Shown here piece by piece: positions 1-8,710 of a stretch of DNA of 64,000 nt. A program made the translations under genes and the position numbers. The stretch lies in the NCBI GenBank assembly GCA_958348245.1, contig CATVYJ010000004.1, forward strand, positions 157,356-221,355, given 5' to 3'. The number at the start of each line of letters is the position of its first letter. Position 1 is the first letter of the stretch. A model generated the notes under the pieces. The model saw only the letters and a list, made by a program, of their open reading frames with translations. It was not told the origin of the DNA and made no database searches. The stretch is from an uncultured Veillonellaceae bacterium (GTDB taxonomy: Bacteria; Bacillota; Negativicutes; Veillonellales; Dialisteraceae).

Positions 1-1741
1 AGATGCCGAAGCGGGTCACGCCCGTGACGGTGCCGTCGAAGGGCTCGCCCACGAAGGGCTCCATGTATTCGGTCATCTTCAGGTCGTTCGTATCGCGCTC
101 GGTCTCCACCGCGGCCTGCTCCGTCTCGGACGAATGGGCGCAGGCTTTATCGAGGAACGCCGCGCGCCGCTCCAGCTCTTTTTCGGAAGGCTTTTCAAAA
201 AGCGCCTGCCGGATGAGGCGGTGCACCATCAGGTCGGGATAGCGCCGGATGGGGGAGGTGAAATGGGTGTAGCACAGGGAGGCGATGCCGAAGTGGCCCT
301 CGTTCTCCGTGCTGTAGCACGCCTGCGAAAGGGTGCGGAGCGTCATCACCTCGACGACGGCGGAGACGTCGGTCCCTTTGACGCTTTCGAGGAGCGCCTG
401 CAGGTCCTTCGGCTTCGGATCGTCCGGCACCTGCACCTTCGTGCCGAGGATCTGCGTGAGGCGCTGCAGCGCGTCCACCCGGTCCGGGTCCGGCTTCGGA
501 TGGATGCGGTACACCGACGTATGGCCCGTGTCGCGGAGGAAGCGCGCCACCGCTTCGTTCGCGGCGATCATGGCGTCCTCCACCATTTTTTCCGACTCGC
601 CCCGGAAGCGCTTCACGATGCGGAGGGGCCTGCCGTCTTCGTCGAGCACCACTTTGTATTCGGGGAATTCAAATTCGATGGCCCCCCGCTTCCGCCGTTC
701 TTCCCGGAGGGCGGCGGCGCACGCCCGGAGATCTTCCAGCATGGGCAGGAACGGCTTCAGGTCGTCCGGCGCGATGCCCTCGTCGAACGCCTTGTTGATT
801 TCCGGATAATTGCACCGGCGTCCCACGCGGATCACCGCGGGGGTGATGCGCTCGGTCTTCACCGCGCCGTCCGGGGCGACGTCCATGACGCACGCCATGG
901 CGTAGCGGTCGCAGCCGGCGTTCAGGCTGCACAGGTCGTTCGAAAGCTGGAAGGGCAGCATGGGGATGACCCGGTCCGCGAGGTACACGCTGTTGCCCCG
1001 GCGGAACGCTTCGTCGTCGAGGAGCATGCCCTTCTTCACGTAGCGGCTCACGTCGGCGATGTATACGCCCAGCATGAAATGGCCGTCCGGGCGGCGCTCG
1101 CAGTACACCGCGTCGTCCAGGTCCTTCGAGTCCGGCCCGTCGATGGTGACGAGGGGAAGGTCCCGGAAATCCGCCGTGCCGTCTTCGAGGGCGATCTCCC
1201 GGGGCAGGCCGTCCGCCTCGGCCATGAGCTCGTCCGTGAAGACGTGGGGCAGATGGTGCTGGGCGACGAGCACGTCGATGTCGAGGCCTTTGTCCCCTTC
1301 GTAGCCGAGGATCTCCGTGACGCGCCCTTCCGCGTCGGTCCAGCGGCCGGGCCACTTCGTCACCTCCACCACCACTTTCGCGCCCGTGGTGGCCTGCATG
1401 TCCGCCCCGAGAGGGATGTGAATCATCATGTTGATCTTTTCGTCCACCGGCGTCACTTCGCCCCCGTCGGAGGTCATGTCATAGGTGCCCACCACGGTCT
1501 CGTTCGCACGCCGGGTGATGTTGATGATGCGCCCTTCCACCTTGTGACGGCCCGTCGTGCCGTGGGTGACCTTCACCACCACCGTGTCGTTATTCACCGC
1601 CGTATCGCGGTCGCGCTCGGCGATGTAGATATCCTCATGCTCCTTGTCGGTGATGAGGAAGCCGAATTTCGGCCCGTACGATTTGTACACGCCTTCCACG
1701 GTGGTGCCCGGCGCGTAGCTCAAAAGTTCACGATTGTCCAT
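1..1741 (-). CDS. rnr: Ribonuclease R (3' end outside window)
   Basis: 3'-5' exoribonuclease of the RNB family that degrades structured RNA. About 580 residues are visible; the end of the RNB domain and the S1 domain lie beyond base 1. The start ATG at 1741 follows a good AGGAGA site, and the protein begins MDNRELLSYAPGTTVEGVYK, a short cold-shock-like lead-in. The RNB catalytic motif TIDGPDSKDLDDAVY, at about residues 200-214, keeps the clustered aspartates that bind Mg2+. The later stretch HFTSPIRRYPDLMVHR is the family signature. It is the second gene after secG, the usual Bacillota order, though an intrinsic terminator lies between them. Identity is firm; completeness cannot be judged. 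Confidence 0.95.
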   Translation of the reverse strand, partial: MDNRELLSYAPGTTVEGVYKSYGPKFGFLITDKEHEDIYIAERDRDTAVNNDTVVVKVTHGTTGRHKVEGRIINITRRANETVVGTYDMTSDGGEVTPVDEKINMMIHIPLGADMQATTGAKVVVEVTKWPGRWTDAEGRVTEILGYEGDKGLDIDVLVAQHHLPHVFTDELMAEADGLPREIALEDGTADFRDLPLVTIDGPDSKDLDDAVYCERRPDGHFMLGVYIADVSRYVKKGMLLDDEAFRRGNSVYLADRVIPMLPFQLSNDLCSLNAGCDRYAMACVMDVAPDGAVKTERITPAVIRVGRRCNYPEINKAFDEGIAPDDLKPFLPMLEDLRACAAALREERRKRGAIEFEFPEYKVVLDEDGRPLRIVKRFRGESEKMVEDAMIAANEAVARFLRDTGHTSVYRIHPKPDPDRVDALQRLTQILGTKVQVPDDPKPKDLQALLESVKGTDVSAVVEVMTLRTLSQACYSTENEGHFGIASLCYTHFTSPIRRYPDLMVHRLIRQALFEKPSEKELERRAAFLDKACAHSSETEQAAVETERDTNDLKMTEYMEPFVGEPFDGTVTGVTRFGI

Positions 1742-1756
1742 ATGTTTCTCCTGTGG

Positions 1757-1790
1757 AAAGAAAAAAGACTTGCCTCGGCAAGCCCCTCTT
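1757..1790 (-). terminator. Intrinsic terminator between secG and rnr
   Basis: On the minus strand a CTTGCC-GA-GGCAAG hairpin is followed by TCTTTTTTC. It sits just after the secG stop and before the rnr ribosome site, so it probably lowers rnr expression relative to secG by partial termination. No separate rnr promoter is evident in the short gap. Confidence 0.7.
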
Positions 1791-1795
1791 CATCC

Positions 1796-2026
1796 TTAAA
1801 ATGTGTTCATGTACCGCCCAAGCAGGAGGCACACCACGACGAATACCACGCCAAAGCCGACGGTCATGCGGGACAGGACCGCATCCTTGCCGCGGGTCCG
1901 GCCGCCCAGCGCGTTCGAGCCGCCCATGGCCGCGCCCATCCCTGCGGTCTTCGGTTCCTGCGACACGATGACCACGATAAGCAGAATGGAAATGATGGCC
2001 GCCAGCGCCATTAAGAAAATTTTCAC
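1796..2026 (-). CDS. secG: Preprotein translocase subunit SecG
   Basis: Small inner-membrane subunit of the SecYEG channel, 76 residues. The GTG start at 2026 is chosen because GAGGAGG lies 7 nt upstream; an in-frame ATG further upstream has no such site. The protein has two hydrophobic helices (about residues 2-20 and 50-70) separated by a Gly-rich loop with GMGAAMGGSNALGGRTRGKD, the usual SecG pattern. It precedes rnr, as in many Bacillota. A consensus promoter lies about 55 nt upstream. The call rests on topology, loop composition and context. Confidence 0.9.
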   Translation of the reverse strand: MKIFLMALAAIISILLIVVIVSQEPKTAGMGAAMGGSNALGGRTRGKDAVLSRMTVGFGVVFVVVCLLLGRYMNTF

Positions 2027-2079
2027 AGTCTTTCCTCCTCGGTGCGTCAAAAGGCGCACATGTCGTCAATATTAATATC

Positions 2080-2108
2080 AGTATATCTCAATTTGGCCGG
2101 ACGGTCAA
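2080..2108 (-). promoter_or_regulatory. Sigma-70-type promoter of secG-rnr
   Basis: On the minus strand a TTGACC -35 box (2103-2108) and a TATACT -10 box (2080-2085) are separated by 17 bp. They lie upstream of secG with a leader of about 45 nt. Confidence 0.75.
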
Positions 2109-2136
2109 GAAACCGCCGCTCCGGCAGGGAAGCGGC

Positions 2137-2643
2137 TCATTTCCGGAGAGCGTCCAGTTTTCTCCGCACGTCGTCGGGGAGATTCCGCCCCACTTCATTC
2201 CGCAGATTCGCCCGGTTGTTCCGGCGGATGAAGGTATGCTGCTCTTTCTTGTCTTCCGAGAGCACCCGCATGAGATCGCCCACGGCCATGCGGTACGCCC
2301 CGTTCCCGAGAATCTGGTTCTGCACGGGGCCGTCGGACGAGACGACGTAAATGGAGCGGTACTCGTCGCGCCGCCGGTAGGATTCGCGCTCGATGTAGCT
2401 GTCGGCGGTCATGGTCTTCGGGGTGAAGACTTCCGTGAAGGACGCCGCCAGCCGCCGTTCGGTCACTTTATTACCCTGCCCCTGCCCGTCGAAGACGACC
2501 ACCATTTCCACGTCGTTATGCGCGCCGTAGTCGAGGAGGAGATCCAGAAGTTTCTTCCGGCTCGCTTCGAGGTCGTCCCGGGGAAACGCCGCGGGCTCCC
2601 AGAAAATGACGTTGTACGCGTCGATAAAATACAGATCTTTCAT
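2137..2643 (-). CDS. NYN-domain endoribonuclease, YacP/Rae1 family
   Basis: 168-residue NYN (PIN-like) domain protein. In Bacillus subtilis the family member Rae1 cleaves mRNA in the ribosomal A site. The expected acidic residues are present: IDAYNVI near the start, VVVFDGQG near residue 60, TADSYIERE near 90 and VVSSDGPVQNQ near 110. The C-terminus is basic (ANLRNEVGRNLPDDVRRKLDALRK). It starts 14 nt after the rlmB stop, the common rlmB-yacP pair, so the two are probably cotranscribed. Family assignment is firm; the Rae1 activity is by homology. Confidence 0.88.
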   Translation of the reverse strand: MKDLYFIDAYNVIFWEPAAFPRDDLEASRKKLLDLLLDYGAHNDVEMVVVFDGQGQGNKVTERRLAASFTEVFTPKTMTADSYIERESYRRRDEYRSIYVVSSDGPVQNQILGNGAYRMAVGDLMRVLSEDKKEQHTFIRRNNRANLRNEVGRNLPDDVRRKLDALRK

Positions 2644-2657
2644 GATGCTTCTTTCCG

Positions 2658-3521
2658 TTATGCCTCCCGCTGCCGCGCCGCTTCGTACATGAGGAGCGCC
2701 GCCGCGACGGATACGTTGAGCGAAGACACGCGCCCCTTCATGGGGATGCGCACGCAGAAATCGCAGGCCTTCCTCGTGAGGCGCGCCATGCCCGTCCCTT
2801 CCGCGCCCATGACGATCACGAGCGGCCCCCGGAGATTGGCTCCGCTGTAGAGGGACTCCCCGTCCATGTCGGTGCCCACCACCCAGAAGCCGCGCGCCTT
2901 GAGCGCTTCCAGCGTCCGGCTGATATTGCCGATGCGGCACACCGGCATGTACGCGCAGGCCCCGGCGGCGGTCTTCATCGCCGCGTAGGTCACTTCGCAG
3001 CTCCGGTGCTCCGGCAGCAGCACCGCCGCCGCGCCGGCGCATTCCGCCGTGCGGATGATCGCTCCGAGATTGCGCACGTCTTCGAGTCCGTCCAGCAGGA
3101 TGAGGAAGGGGTCCCGCCCTTCCCACCGGGCGAGCACCTCCTCCAGATCAGCGTACCGGTAAGGCGCCAGCTCGGCCACGACGCCCTGATGCACCAGATC
3201 CGGCACCATGCGGGAGAGCGCCGCCTCGTCCTTCTCCTCCACGGGCAGGCCCGCGGAGGCCGCTTCCGCCATGAGCGCGGCGAGGCGCTCGTCCTTCCGC
3301 CCGGTCTTCACGTAGAGCTTTTTCACCAGTCCCGCCCGGACGGCTTCGGCGGCGCTGTTCCGCCCGCCCGCGTAGAGCGCGCCCCCGCGGCGGCGTTCCC
3401 GGCGGGGCGCGTCCGCCTTCTCCGTCCGGCTCCGCTCTGTATGCCGGGGATTCTCTTTTCTGTTTTGTCTGTCCGGCGCGGACTGCGGCGCGCGCGGTAG
3501 AGTCTGTCTGTCTTTTTTCAT
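2658..3521 (-). CDS. rlmB: 23S rRNA (guanosine-2'-O-)-methyltransferase RlmB, TrmH/SpoU family
   Basis: SPOUT-class methyltransferase, predicted to methylate the ribose of a conserved 23S rRNA guanosine. It has 287 residues. The first ~50 residues are a highly charged Arg/Lys-rich tail not needed for the fold. The substrate-binding domain follows (LYAGGRNSAAEAVRAG). The three SPOUT motifs are DGLEDVRNLGAIIRTAECAG, VIVMGAEGTGM and MKGRVSSLNVSVAAALLMYE, the last ending the knotted SAM site. The ATG at 3521 has a GAGGGA site. Downstream is yacP. The subfamily (RlmB versus another TrmH-like enzyme) is the likely one from context. Confidence 0.9.
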   Translation of the reverse strand: MKKDRQTLPRAPQSAPDRQNRKENPRHTERSRTEKADAPRRERRRGGALYAGGRNSAAEAVRAGLVKKLYVKTGRKDERLAALMAEAASAGLPVEEKDEAALSRMVPDLVHQGVVAELAPYRYADLEEVLARWEGRDPFLILLDGLEDVRNLGAIIRTAECAGAAAVLLPEHRSCEVTYAAMKTAAGACAYMPVCRIGNISRTLEALKARGFWVVGTDMDGESLYSGANLRGPLVIVMGAEGTGMARLTRKACDFCVRIPMKGRVSSLNVSVAAALLMYEAARQREA

Positions 3522-3591
3522 GGTTCCCTCGCTGTTGTCCGCCTTTATTCTACCATATCCGTCCGCGAAACAGGCGGCCGCCTCGTCCGGT

Positions 3592-5631
3592 TTATTTTTC
3601 ATAGACCCACACATACCCCCGGGTCTTTCCCTTCTTCCGCTCCCCGTGCACGCCGTGGATTTCCGGCGCAAAGGCGGGGAACCGGTCCCCGAAGTCGAGG
3701 AGGCACGCGCACCAGTCGATCGCCGCGCGGTTCCACGCTTCGCCCGCGGCGGGGACGGCGATGCCCGGCGGATACGCCGCGGCGTCTTCGAGCGCGGCGC
3801 GCCCTTCCGCCTCTTCGAGGGGCACGAGCGCCCTGCGTCCTCCCGCAAAGGCGTCCCGCGCGTCCCGTCCGCTCATGACGGCTTTGGGGAAGTGCGCCCG
3901 ATCAAAGAGCCGGCGCATGAGGCGGTCCGCGCCGCGCTTTCTGAGGAAAGCCTGCATCGACCGGCAGAGCGCGCGGAAGGAGCCGTCCGGATCCGCGCCG
4001 CCCGATGCGGCCAGGCCGGGCAGGGCTTCTCCGAGGAAAGCGTCCCGGTCGTACGCCGCTTCCATATCCGCCAGCGCCGCGAGCAGCCGCTCCCGCTTCT
4101 CCGGCCCGTCGCCCGGTTCGGCGAGAAGGAGCACCGTATGGAAATCCGCTTTCTCCGGCACGATGCCCCGCTCCTGCAGATACCGCGACGCCATATACCC
4201 CGGCACAGGCCCCGTCAGCAGAAGCACTTTGCACGGGTCGAGGAGACACTGCCCCGCGGCCATGCGTCGGAAGCCGTGCCACGCCTCCCCGGGCCGCACC
4301 TCCCAGAAGCGGCGCTCCGACGCGATGACCGCCGTGTCGTACGACGCCCAGGGTTTCCCGTCCACGGTCTCCGGCTGGAAAGGCCGCACGTACCGGCAGG
4401 AAGCGAGCACGCCTTTGCGGAGCTCCACCGCAAAGCGCGCCGCCGCCGCCCAGAGCGCCTTCCCCTTTTCTCTGTGAATGGCGGCGTTCATCTCCAGCCC
4501 CGCGAAGAGAGGGAAGCACGGCGACGTGGAAATGTGCCGGAGAAAGGCGTCCTGAAACACGTCGTCCGCCGCGCGGCGCTTTTTCCCCGCCAGATGCGCG
4601 TCCTTCCGGTGGATCTGGGACGTCTGGGAAAATCCCGCGAGCTGCTTGTGCACGGACTGGGTGACGAGGACGCCCGGGCTCTTTTTCGTGAGGGGCAGCG
4701 TGAGCGGGCTTTCCGCCTCCATGAAGGGCAGGAACGATTCGTACCCCGCCCACGCCCCGTCGAAGAGGACGTAATCGCAGAGCCGCCCCAGCGTCTCCAG
4801 CGCCATCTTCGCGTTCAGGAAAAGGCCGTCGTACGTGGCGAGCTGCACGCACGCCAGGCGGAAAGGACGCTTCGCGCTCCCCCGCCCCGGCGCGGCCGCT
4901 TCCGCGAGACGGCGGAGCGTCCCTTCGTCAAAGGCCGCCGGCTCGAGCCCGCCGATGACGCCGTCGTCATTGCGCAGGCCGCCGAGGTAGACCGGCGCCG
5001 CCCCCGTCTCGGCCACGCCCTGATAGAGCGACTTGTGATTGTTCCTGTCGAAGAGCACCAGATCGCCCGGCGCAAGAAGCGCGGCGCAGCAGATGCGGTT
5101 CGACGCGGACGTGCCGTTCAGCACAAAGTACGTCCGGTCCGCATGATACGTCTCCGCCGCGAGCCGCTCCGCCGCGCCGCCCGGCCCTTCGTGGGACGAC
5201 GTATCGCCGATGGCGTCGTCCGAATCGGAGAGATCCATCCGAAAGGCCCCGTCCCCGAGGAGCGCGCAGAACAGGCGCCCTCCCGCGGTCTCGCGGAAGA
5301 ACCGGCCCCCGTGGTGCCCCGGCGTGGCGAAATACTGCGGCTCCTGCCCGGCGCGCGCAGTGAGCGCCCCCGTGAAAGGCGGCAGGATGCGGCGCTCGTA
5401 CGCCGCGGCGGCGCGGGCCGCGCATTCCGCCAGATCCAGCGTATGCGCCTCCGCCAGCACGAGCGGCGCGTCCCCGCAGCGATCCATCCACTGCTTCTCT
5501 TCTCCCATGGTGAGGACAAACGCCGCCGCGTCCCGGTCCCCCAGCGACTCCAGCGGCACGAGCTCCCATCCGGGCAGCTCCCGCAGCGAAGCGAACGCCC
5601 GCTGCGACACGGCAATGGGCAGTCTGTGCAT
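3592..5631 (-). CDS. Orn/Lys/Arg decarboxylase, fold-III PLP enzyme
   Basis: PLP-dependent decarboxylase that makes a polyamine or cadaverine from ornithine, lysine or arginine, consuming a proton. It has 679 residues, somewhat shorter than the ~710-755 residues of E. coli homologues. QEPQYFATPGHHGG (~95) is the family opening. The segment TYFVLNGTSASNRI (~165) and FDGAWAGYESFLPF (~300) lie around the cofactor. TQSVHKQLAGFSQ carries the PLP lysine at about residue 329. The C-terminal domain has PEKADFHTVLLL. The ATG has an AGAGGA site. No antiporter is adjacent, so a dedicated acid-resistance pair is not shown. Substrate cannot be assigned from sequence. Confidence 0.88.
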   Translation of the reverse strand: MHRLPIAVSQRAFASLRELPGWELVPLESLGDRDAAAFVLTMGEEKQWMDRCGDAPLVLAEAHTLDLAECAARAAAAYERRILPPFTGALTARAGQEPQYFATPGHHGGRFFRETAGGRLFCALLGDGAFRMDLSDSDDAIGDTSSHEGPGGAAERLAAETYHADRTYFVLNGTSASNRICCAALLAPGDLVLFDRNNHKSLYQGVAETGAAPVYLGGLRNDDGVIGGLEPAAFDEGTLRRLAEAAAPGRGSAKRPFRLACVQLATYDGLFLNAKMALETLGRLCDYVLFDGAWAGYESFLPFMEAESPLTLPLTKKSPGVLVTQSVHKQLAGFSQTSQIHRKDAHLAGKKRRAADDVFQDAFLRHISTSPCFPLFAGLEMNAAIHREKGKALWAAAARFAVELRKGVLASCRYVRPFQPETVDGKPWASYDTAVIASERRFWEVRPGEAWHGFRRMAAGQCLLDPCKVLLLTGPVPGYMASRYLQERGIVPEKADFHTVLLLAEPGDGPEKRERLLAALADMEAAYDRDAFLGEALPGLAASGGADPDGSFRALCRSMQAFLRKRGADRLMRRLFDRAHFPKAVMSGRDARDAFAGGRRALVPLEEAEGRAALEDAAAYPPGIAVPAAGEAWNRAAIDWCACLLDFGDRFPAFAPEIHGVHGERKKGKTRGYVWVYEK

Positions 5632-5741
5632 ATCGATTCCTCTTTTCCGGTTTCCCTGTCTCTCGAAAATTTCTTACCCTTATTATAAAAATAAATGAAA
5701 GGGAAACCAATACGCGCCGCGCGCGGCCGCTCATAAAAAAA

Positions 5742-5750
5742 TGTTATAAT
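5742..5750 (+). promoter_or_regulatory. Extended -10 promoter of the crotonase gene
   Basis: TGTTATAAT fits an extended -10 element (TGnTATAAT). No good -35 box is present at 17 bp. It lies about 70 nt before the start codon. Confidence 0.6.
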
Positions 5751-5819
5751 GAAAATGAATTCCGGCAGAGGGCCGGACCTTTTGACAGAACACGGTAGGA
5801 CTCATAAGGAGGAATGCGT

Positions 5820-6605
5820 ATGGCACTTGTGATGGACGGATGGAAGAATCTGCTCGTAGACAATCAGGACGGCATCGTCACGGTCACCGTCAACCGGCCG
5901 AAGGCGATGAACGCCATCAATATGGAACTCATGAAAGAGCTGGAAGCGTTCTTCGCAGGGCTGGCGGACGCGCCCGAAGCGGACGTGGTGATTTTCACCG
6001 GCTCCGGCGAGAAAGCGTTCGTGGCCGGCGCGGACATCAAGGAAATGGCCGTGATGGATCACGAAAGCGGCCGCGCATGGGCGCTTCTCGGCGAGCGGGT
6101 GACCTCGCTCATCGAAAAGGCCCCGCAGCCGGTCATCGCCGCGGTGAACGGCTACGCCCTCGGCGGCGGCTGCGAGCTGGCTCTCGCGTGCGATTTCCGC
6201 TACGCCTCGGCCAACGCCCAGCTGGGCCAGCCCGAAGCGAAGTGGGGCATCAACGCCTGCTTCGGCGGCACGCAGCGCCTCGCCCGCGCGGTGGGCGCGC
6301 CCATGGCGAAGGAGCTCCTCTACACGGCGCGCTTCATCGACGCGGCGGAAGCGCTCCGCATCGGCCTCGTGAACCGCGTGCTCCCCGACAAGGCCGCCCT
6401 CATGGAGGCGGCCCTCGCCACGGCGAAAGAAATCCAGCGCTCGGGCAAGTGCGCCGTGCGCTACACGAAGCTCCTCGTCAACGACGGCCGCGACGCGGAT
6501 ATCGACAAGGCCATCGCCGCGGAGGCGCAGTATTTCGGCCTCTGCTTCGACGATCCGGAGCAGAAAGCGCGCATGACCGCCTTCATGAACAAGAGCAGAA
6601 AATAA
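5820..6605 (+). CDS. Enoyl-CoA hydratase / crotonase family protein
   Basis: Crotonase-fold enzyme, 261 residues, probably hydrating a short-chain trans-2-enoyl-CoA such as crotonyl-CoA. Both catalytic glutamates are present: E119 in GGGCELALACD and E139 in LGQPEAKWGINACFGG. The oxyanion-hole segment AFVAGADIKEM is intact. The ATG at 5820 is chosen over one at 5814 because AAGGAGG (5806-5812) is 7 nt from 5820 but only 1 nt from 5814. It is monocistronic between its own promoter and a bidirectional terminator. No other butyrate-pathway genes are in the window, so the pathway is open. Confidence 0.88.
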   Translation: MALVMDGWKNLLVDNQDGIVTVTVNRPKAMNAINMELMKELEAFFAGLADAPEADVVIFTGSGEKAFVAGADIKEMAVMDHESGRAWALLGERVTSLIEKAPQPVIAAVNGYALGGGCELALACDFRYASANAQLGQPEAKWGINACFGGTQRLARAVGAPMAKELLYTARFIDAAEALRIGLVNRVLPDKAALMEAALATAKEIQRSGKCAVRYTKLLVNDGRDADIDKAIAAEAQYFGLCFDDPEQKARMTAFMNKSRK

Positions 6606-6629
6606 TTTCCTGTAAAAAATTGCACACGC

Positions 6630-6664
6630 AAAAAGCCATGGGATTTCAGTCTCATGGCTTTTTC
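6630..6664. terminator. Bidirectional terminator between crotonase and recO
   Basis: AAAAAGCCATG and CATGGCTTTTT form an 11-bp stem with A and T tracts on both sides, serving the convergent crotonase gene and the recO operon. Confidence 0.85.
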
Positions 6665-6668
6665 CTTT

Positions 6669-7325
6669 TTATTCCAGGGAGAGGAAGGCGCCGCGGGTTT
6701 TCAGGGGCCTCTCCGCGGCGCGCTCCGCGAAGGCGTCCAGGTAGCGCGCCGCGTCCCGGAAAGCGCTCCGGGTGATGCGGAGCGGAAACGCGCCCGCCCA
6801 GCGCCAGCGCCGGCACGCCCGGAGAAGCGCCCGCCCCTCGGGGGACAGACGGAGCGCCTCCATGGGGTCGTCCTCGGCGGGGTCGCTGCCTGCGGCGGCG
6901 AGAAGCTGCACCGCAAGGATAAACGCAGCCACCGCGGGATTCCGCGCCGCGCCTTCCGCCGCGCCCGCCGCCAGAAGCGCGTACGCCTCCCCGTCCGCCT
7001 GCCCTTCGGGAAAGAACGTCTCCGCGATTTCCACCACGTAGTACCACCGCGCCATATCCCCGTAGGAGAGGCGCATCATGTCGAGCAGGGGCCGCCCTTC
7101 GTACTGGGTGAGGATCTTTCCCGCGGCGCTTTCCGCCGCGCTGTACCGGAGCAGGGTAAAGGGCGCAAGCAGCCCCGGCCCGCACCGCAGAGCCGCCCGG
7201 GGCGCGAAGAACGGCAGGAGTCCTTCGGCACGCGTGAAAAGGCGGACGCTCCGCCCGCCTTCGCCCGCTTTCCGCACGGAGAGCACGATGCCCTCGCCGC
7301 TCTCCAGCTTAGTCTGCGTCCTCAC
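6669..7325 (-). CDS. recO: DNA repair protein RecO
   Basis: RecFOR-pathway mediator that loads RecA on SSB-coated DNA. It has 218 residues. The N-terminal OB-fold begins EGIVLSVRKAGEGGRSVRLFTRAEGLLPFFAPRA. The helical C-terminal part contains LLDMMRLSYGDMARWYYVVEIAETFFPEG. No zinc-type CxxC pair is visible in the C-terminal part, as in many RecO proteins outside Bacillus. The GTG start at 7325 overlaps the end of the CNNM gene by 17 nt and has GGAGG 9 nt upstream. It is the last gene of the phoH-ybeY-cdd-era operon, its conserved Bacillota location. Confidence 0.85.
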   Translation of the reverse strand: MRTQTKLESGEGIVLSVRKAGEGGRSVRLFTRAEGLLPFFAPRAALRCGPGLLAPFTLLRYSAAESAAGKILTQYEGRPLLDMMRLSYGDMARWYYVVEIAETFFPEGQADGEAYALLAAGAAEGAARNPAVAAFILAVQLLAAAGSDPAEDDPMEALRLSPEGRALLRACRRWRWAGAFPLRITRSAFRDAARYLDAFAERAAERPLKTRGAFLSLE

Positions 7326-8604
7326 GGCCGTCCGCCTCCGCGGGCTCCGGCGCTTCCGGCACGTGCTCCGCCTTCACGCGGATGATGCGGAAGCCTTCCA
7401 TGCGGAGCACCGTGAAGAGCCACTGGCCGATGCGCACCGTGTCCCCCGCCTTCGGGATGCGCTCCAGGAGAGAGAACATGTAGCCCCCGATGGTGTTGTT
7501 GCCGCTGCCCGCTTCGTCAAATTCGATGCCCAGCCGGTCGGAAATGTCGTCGAGGATGACCAGCCCGTCAAATTCGTAGCTCCCGTCGTCCTTTTTGAGG
7601 ATTTCCCCCGGCGCCGTGTCCATTTCCTGCGGGATCTCCCCGATGAGCTCCTCGATGATGTCTTCCAGTGTGACGAGGCCGGCGGTGCTGCCGTACTCGT
7701 CCACCACCACCGCCAGATAGATCCGCCGCCGGCGCATAAGCTGGAGCAGCTTCGGCGTGGGCATCACTTCCGGCACGGTGAGGATATTGCGCACGATGCG
7801 CTTCACGTCGGTCTCCCCGGAGGCCGCCGCTTCGAGGAAGTCCTTCACGTGGATGAATCCGATGATGTGGTCCTTGTCCTCCATGCAGAGGGGGTAGCAC
7901 GTGTGGTGCGACGAGGAAATCACCCGGCGCATGTGGTCCATGCTGTCCCCGTAGTAGAGGACGGTCATCTCGCTCCGGGGAATCATGATTTCCTGCGTCA
8001 TGAGGTCGAAGAAATCAAAGGAATTTTTGATGAGGAGATTTTCCAGCGCGGAGAGCTTGCCCCCGCGGTGGCTCTCCTCCACGATGCACCGGATCTCTTC
8101 CTCGGAGTAGGTGAATTCCGCCTCGTTCGTCGCGGGCAGCCCCCGCAGGCGGAGCACTTTCCGCGATGTGAGGACCCCCAGCGCGGTGAGCGGATGGAGG
8201 GTGCGCCGGATGAGGGAAAGGAGCCACGTGCGGCCCGCGATCCGTTCGATGGGCCGGGTGAGCGCCGCGTCGCCGGGGATGCGCACCGTAAAGATCCAGT
8301 ACGCGGTCATGGCGATGAGGAAAAGCGCCGCCGCCGCGGCCGTTTTGCCCCAGAAGGGCAGGACGATCCCCATGTGGACGCCCACGGCGAGGACACAGCG
8401 CCAGCACTGGGCCAGGCACAGGATGTAGACCGCCGCGCAGAGCATGCCTGCCAGCTGCGACCCGGCGAGGGAATAGGCGGGATGCCGGTAGTACGGCAGA
8501 ATCTTTTCAATGAGCTGCGGGTCCTGGTCGTCATTGTGCTCCACGTAGTCTTTCCGTACGCGGGCCATGGCGGAGTGGACGCTCACGCAGAGGCCGTTCA
8601 GCAC
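7309..8604 (-). CDS. CNNM/CorC-type membrane protein with CBS domains
   Basis: Hemolysin C/CorC-type integral membrane protein, implicated in divalent cation (Mg2+/Co2+) efflux. The N-terminal CNNM part is hydrophobic (to ~150). A paired CBS region follows (MIPRSEMTVLYYGD to GSTAGLVTLEDIIEELIGEI), then a CorC_HlyC domain (FDGLVILDDISDRLGIEF). The first valid start codon in frame is GTG at 8604, but this drops most of the first membrane helix. Translation in frame continues up to 8661 (LIDTQLELAVGYFLAALAAA), where GGAGG precedes an ATC codon; the true N-terminus is probably there. Encoded between era and recO. Confidence 0.85.
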   Translation of the reverse strand: MLNGLCVSVHSAMARVRKDYVEHNDDQDPQLIEKILPYYRHPAYSLAGSQLAGMLCAAVYILCLAQCWRCVLAVGVHMGIVLPFWGKTAAAAALFLIAMTAYWIFTVRIPGDAALTRPIERIAGRTWLLSLIRRTLHPLTALGVLTSRKVLRLRGLPATNEAEFTYSEEEIRCIVEESHRGGKLSALENLLIKNSFDFFDLMTQEIMIPRSEMTVLYYGDSMDHMRRVISSSHHTCYPLCMEDKDHIIGFIHVKDFLEAAASGETDVKRIVRNILTVPEVMPTPKLLQLMRRRRIYLAVVVDEYGSTAGLVTLEDIIEELIGEIPQEMDTAPGEILKKDDGSYEFDGLVILDDISDRLGIEFDEAGSGNNTIGGYMFSLLERIPKAGDTVRIGQWLFTVLRMEGFRIIRVKAEHVPEAPEPAEADGREDAD

Positions 8605-8710
8605 GGCCGCGGCGAGCGCCGCCAGGAAATAGCCTACAGCGAGTTCCAGTTGGGTGTCGATAAGTCATTCCTCCAGTATGGGAATCCGAAAAACAGAAAA
8701 CGGGCGGCGT

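Noticed and set aside
134..2014. 626-codon plus-strand frame opposite RNase R, and many similar long antisense frames (e.g. 3520-5688, 15-16 kb, 52.1-54.9 kb)
   Set aside because: Antisense shadows of strongly supported genes in GC-rich DNA: Arg/His/Ala-rich, no homology recognised, no ribosome sites.
3592..5631. Acid-resistance decarboxylase/antiporter system
   Set aside because: Only the decarboxylase is present; no antiporter gene is adjacent.
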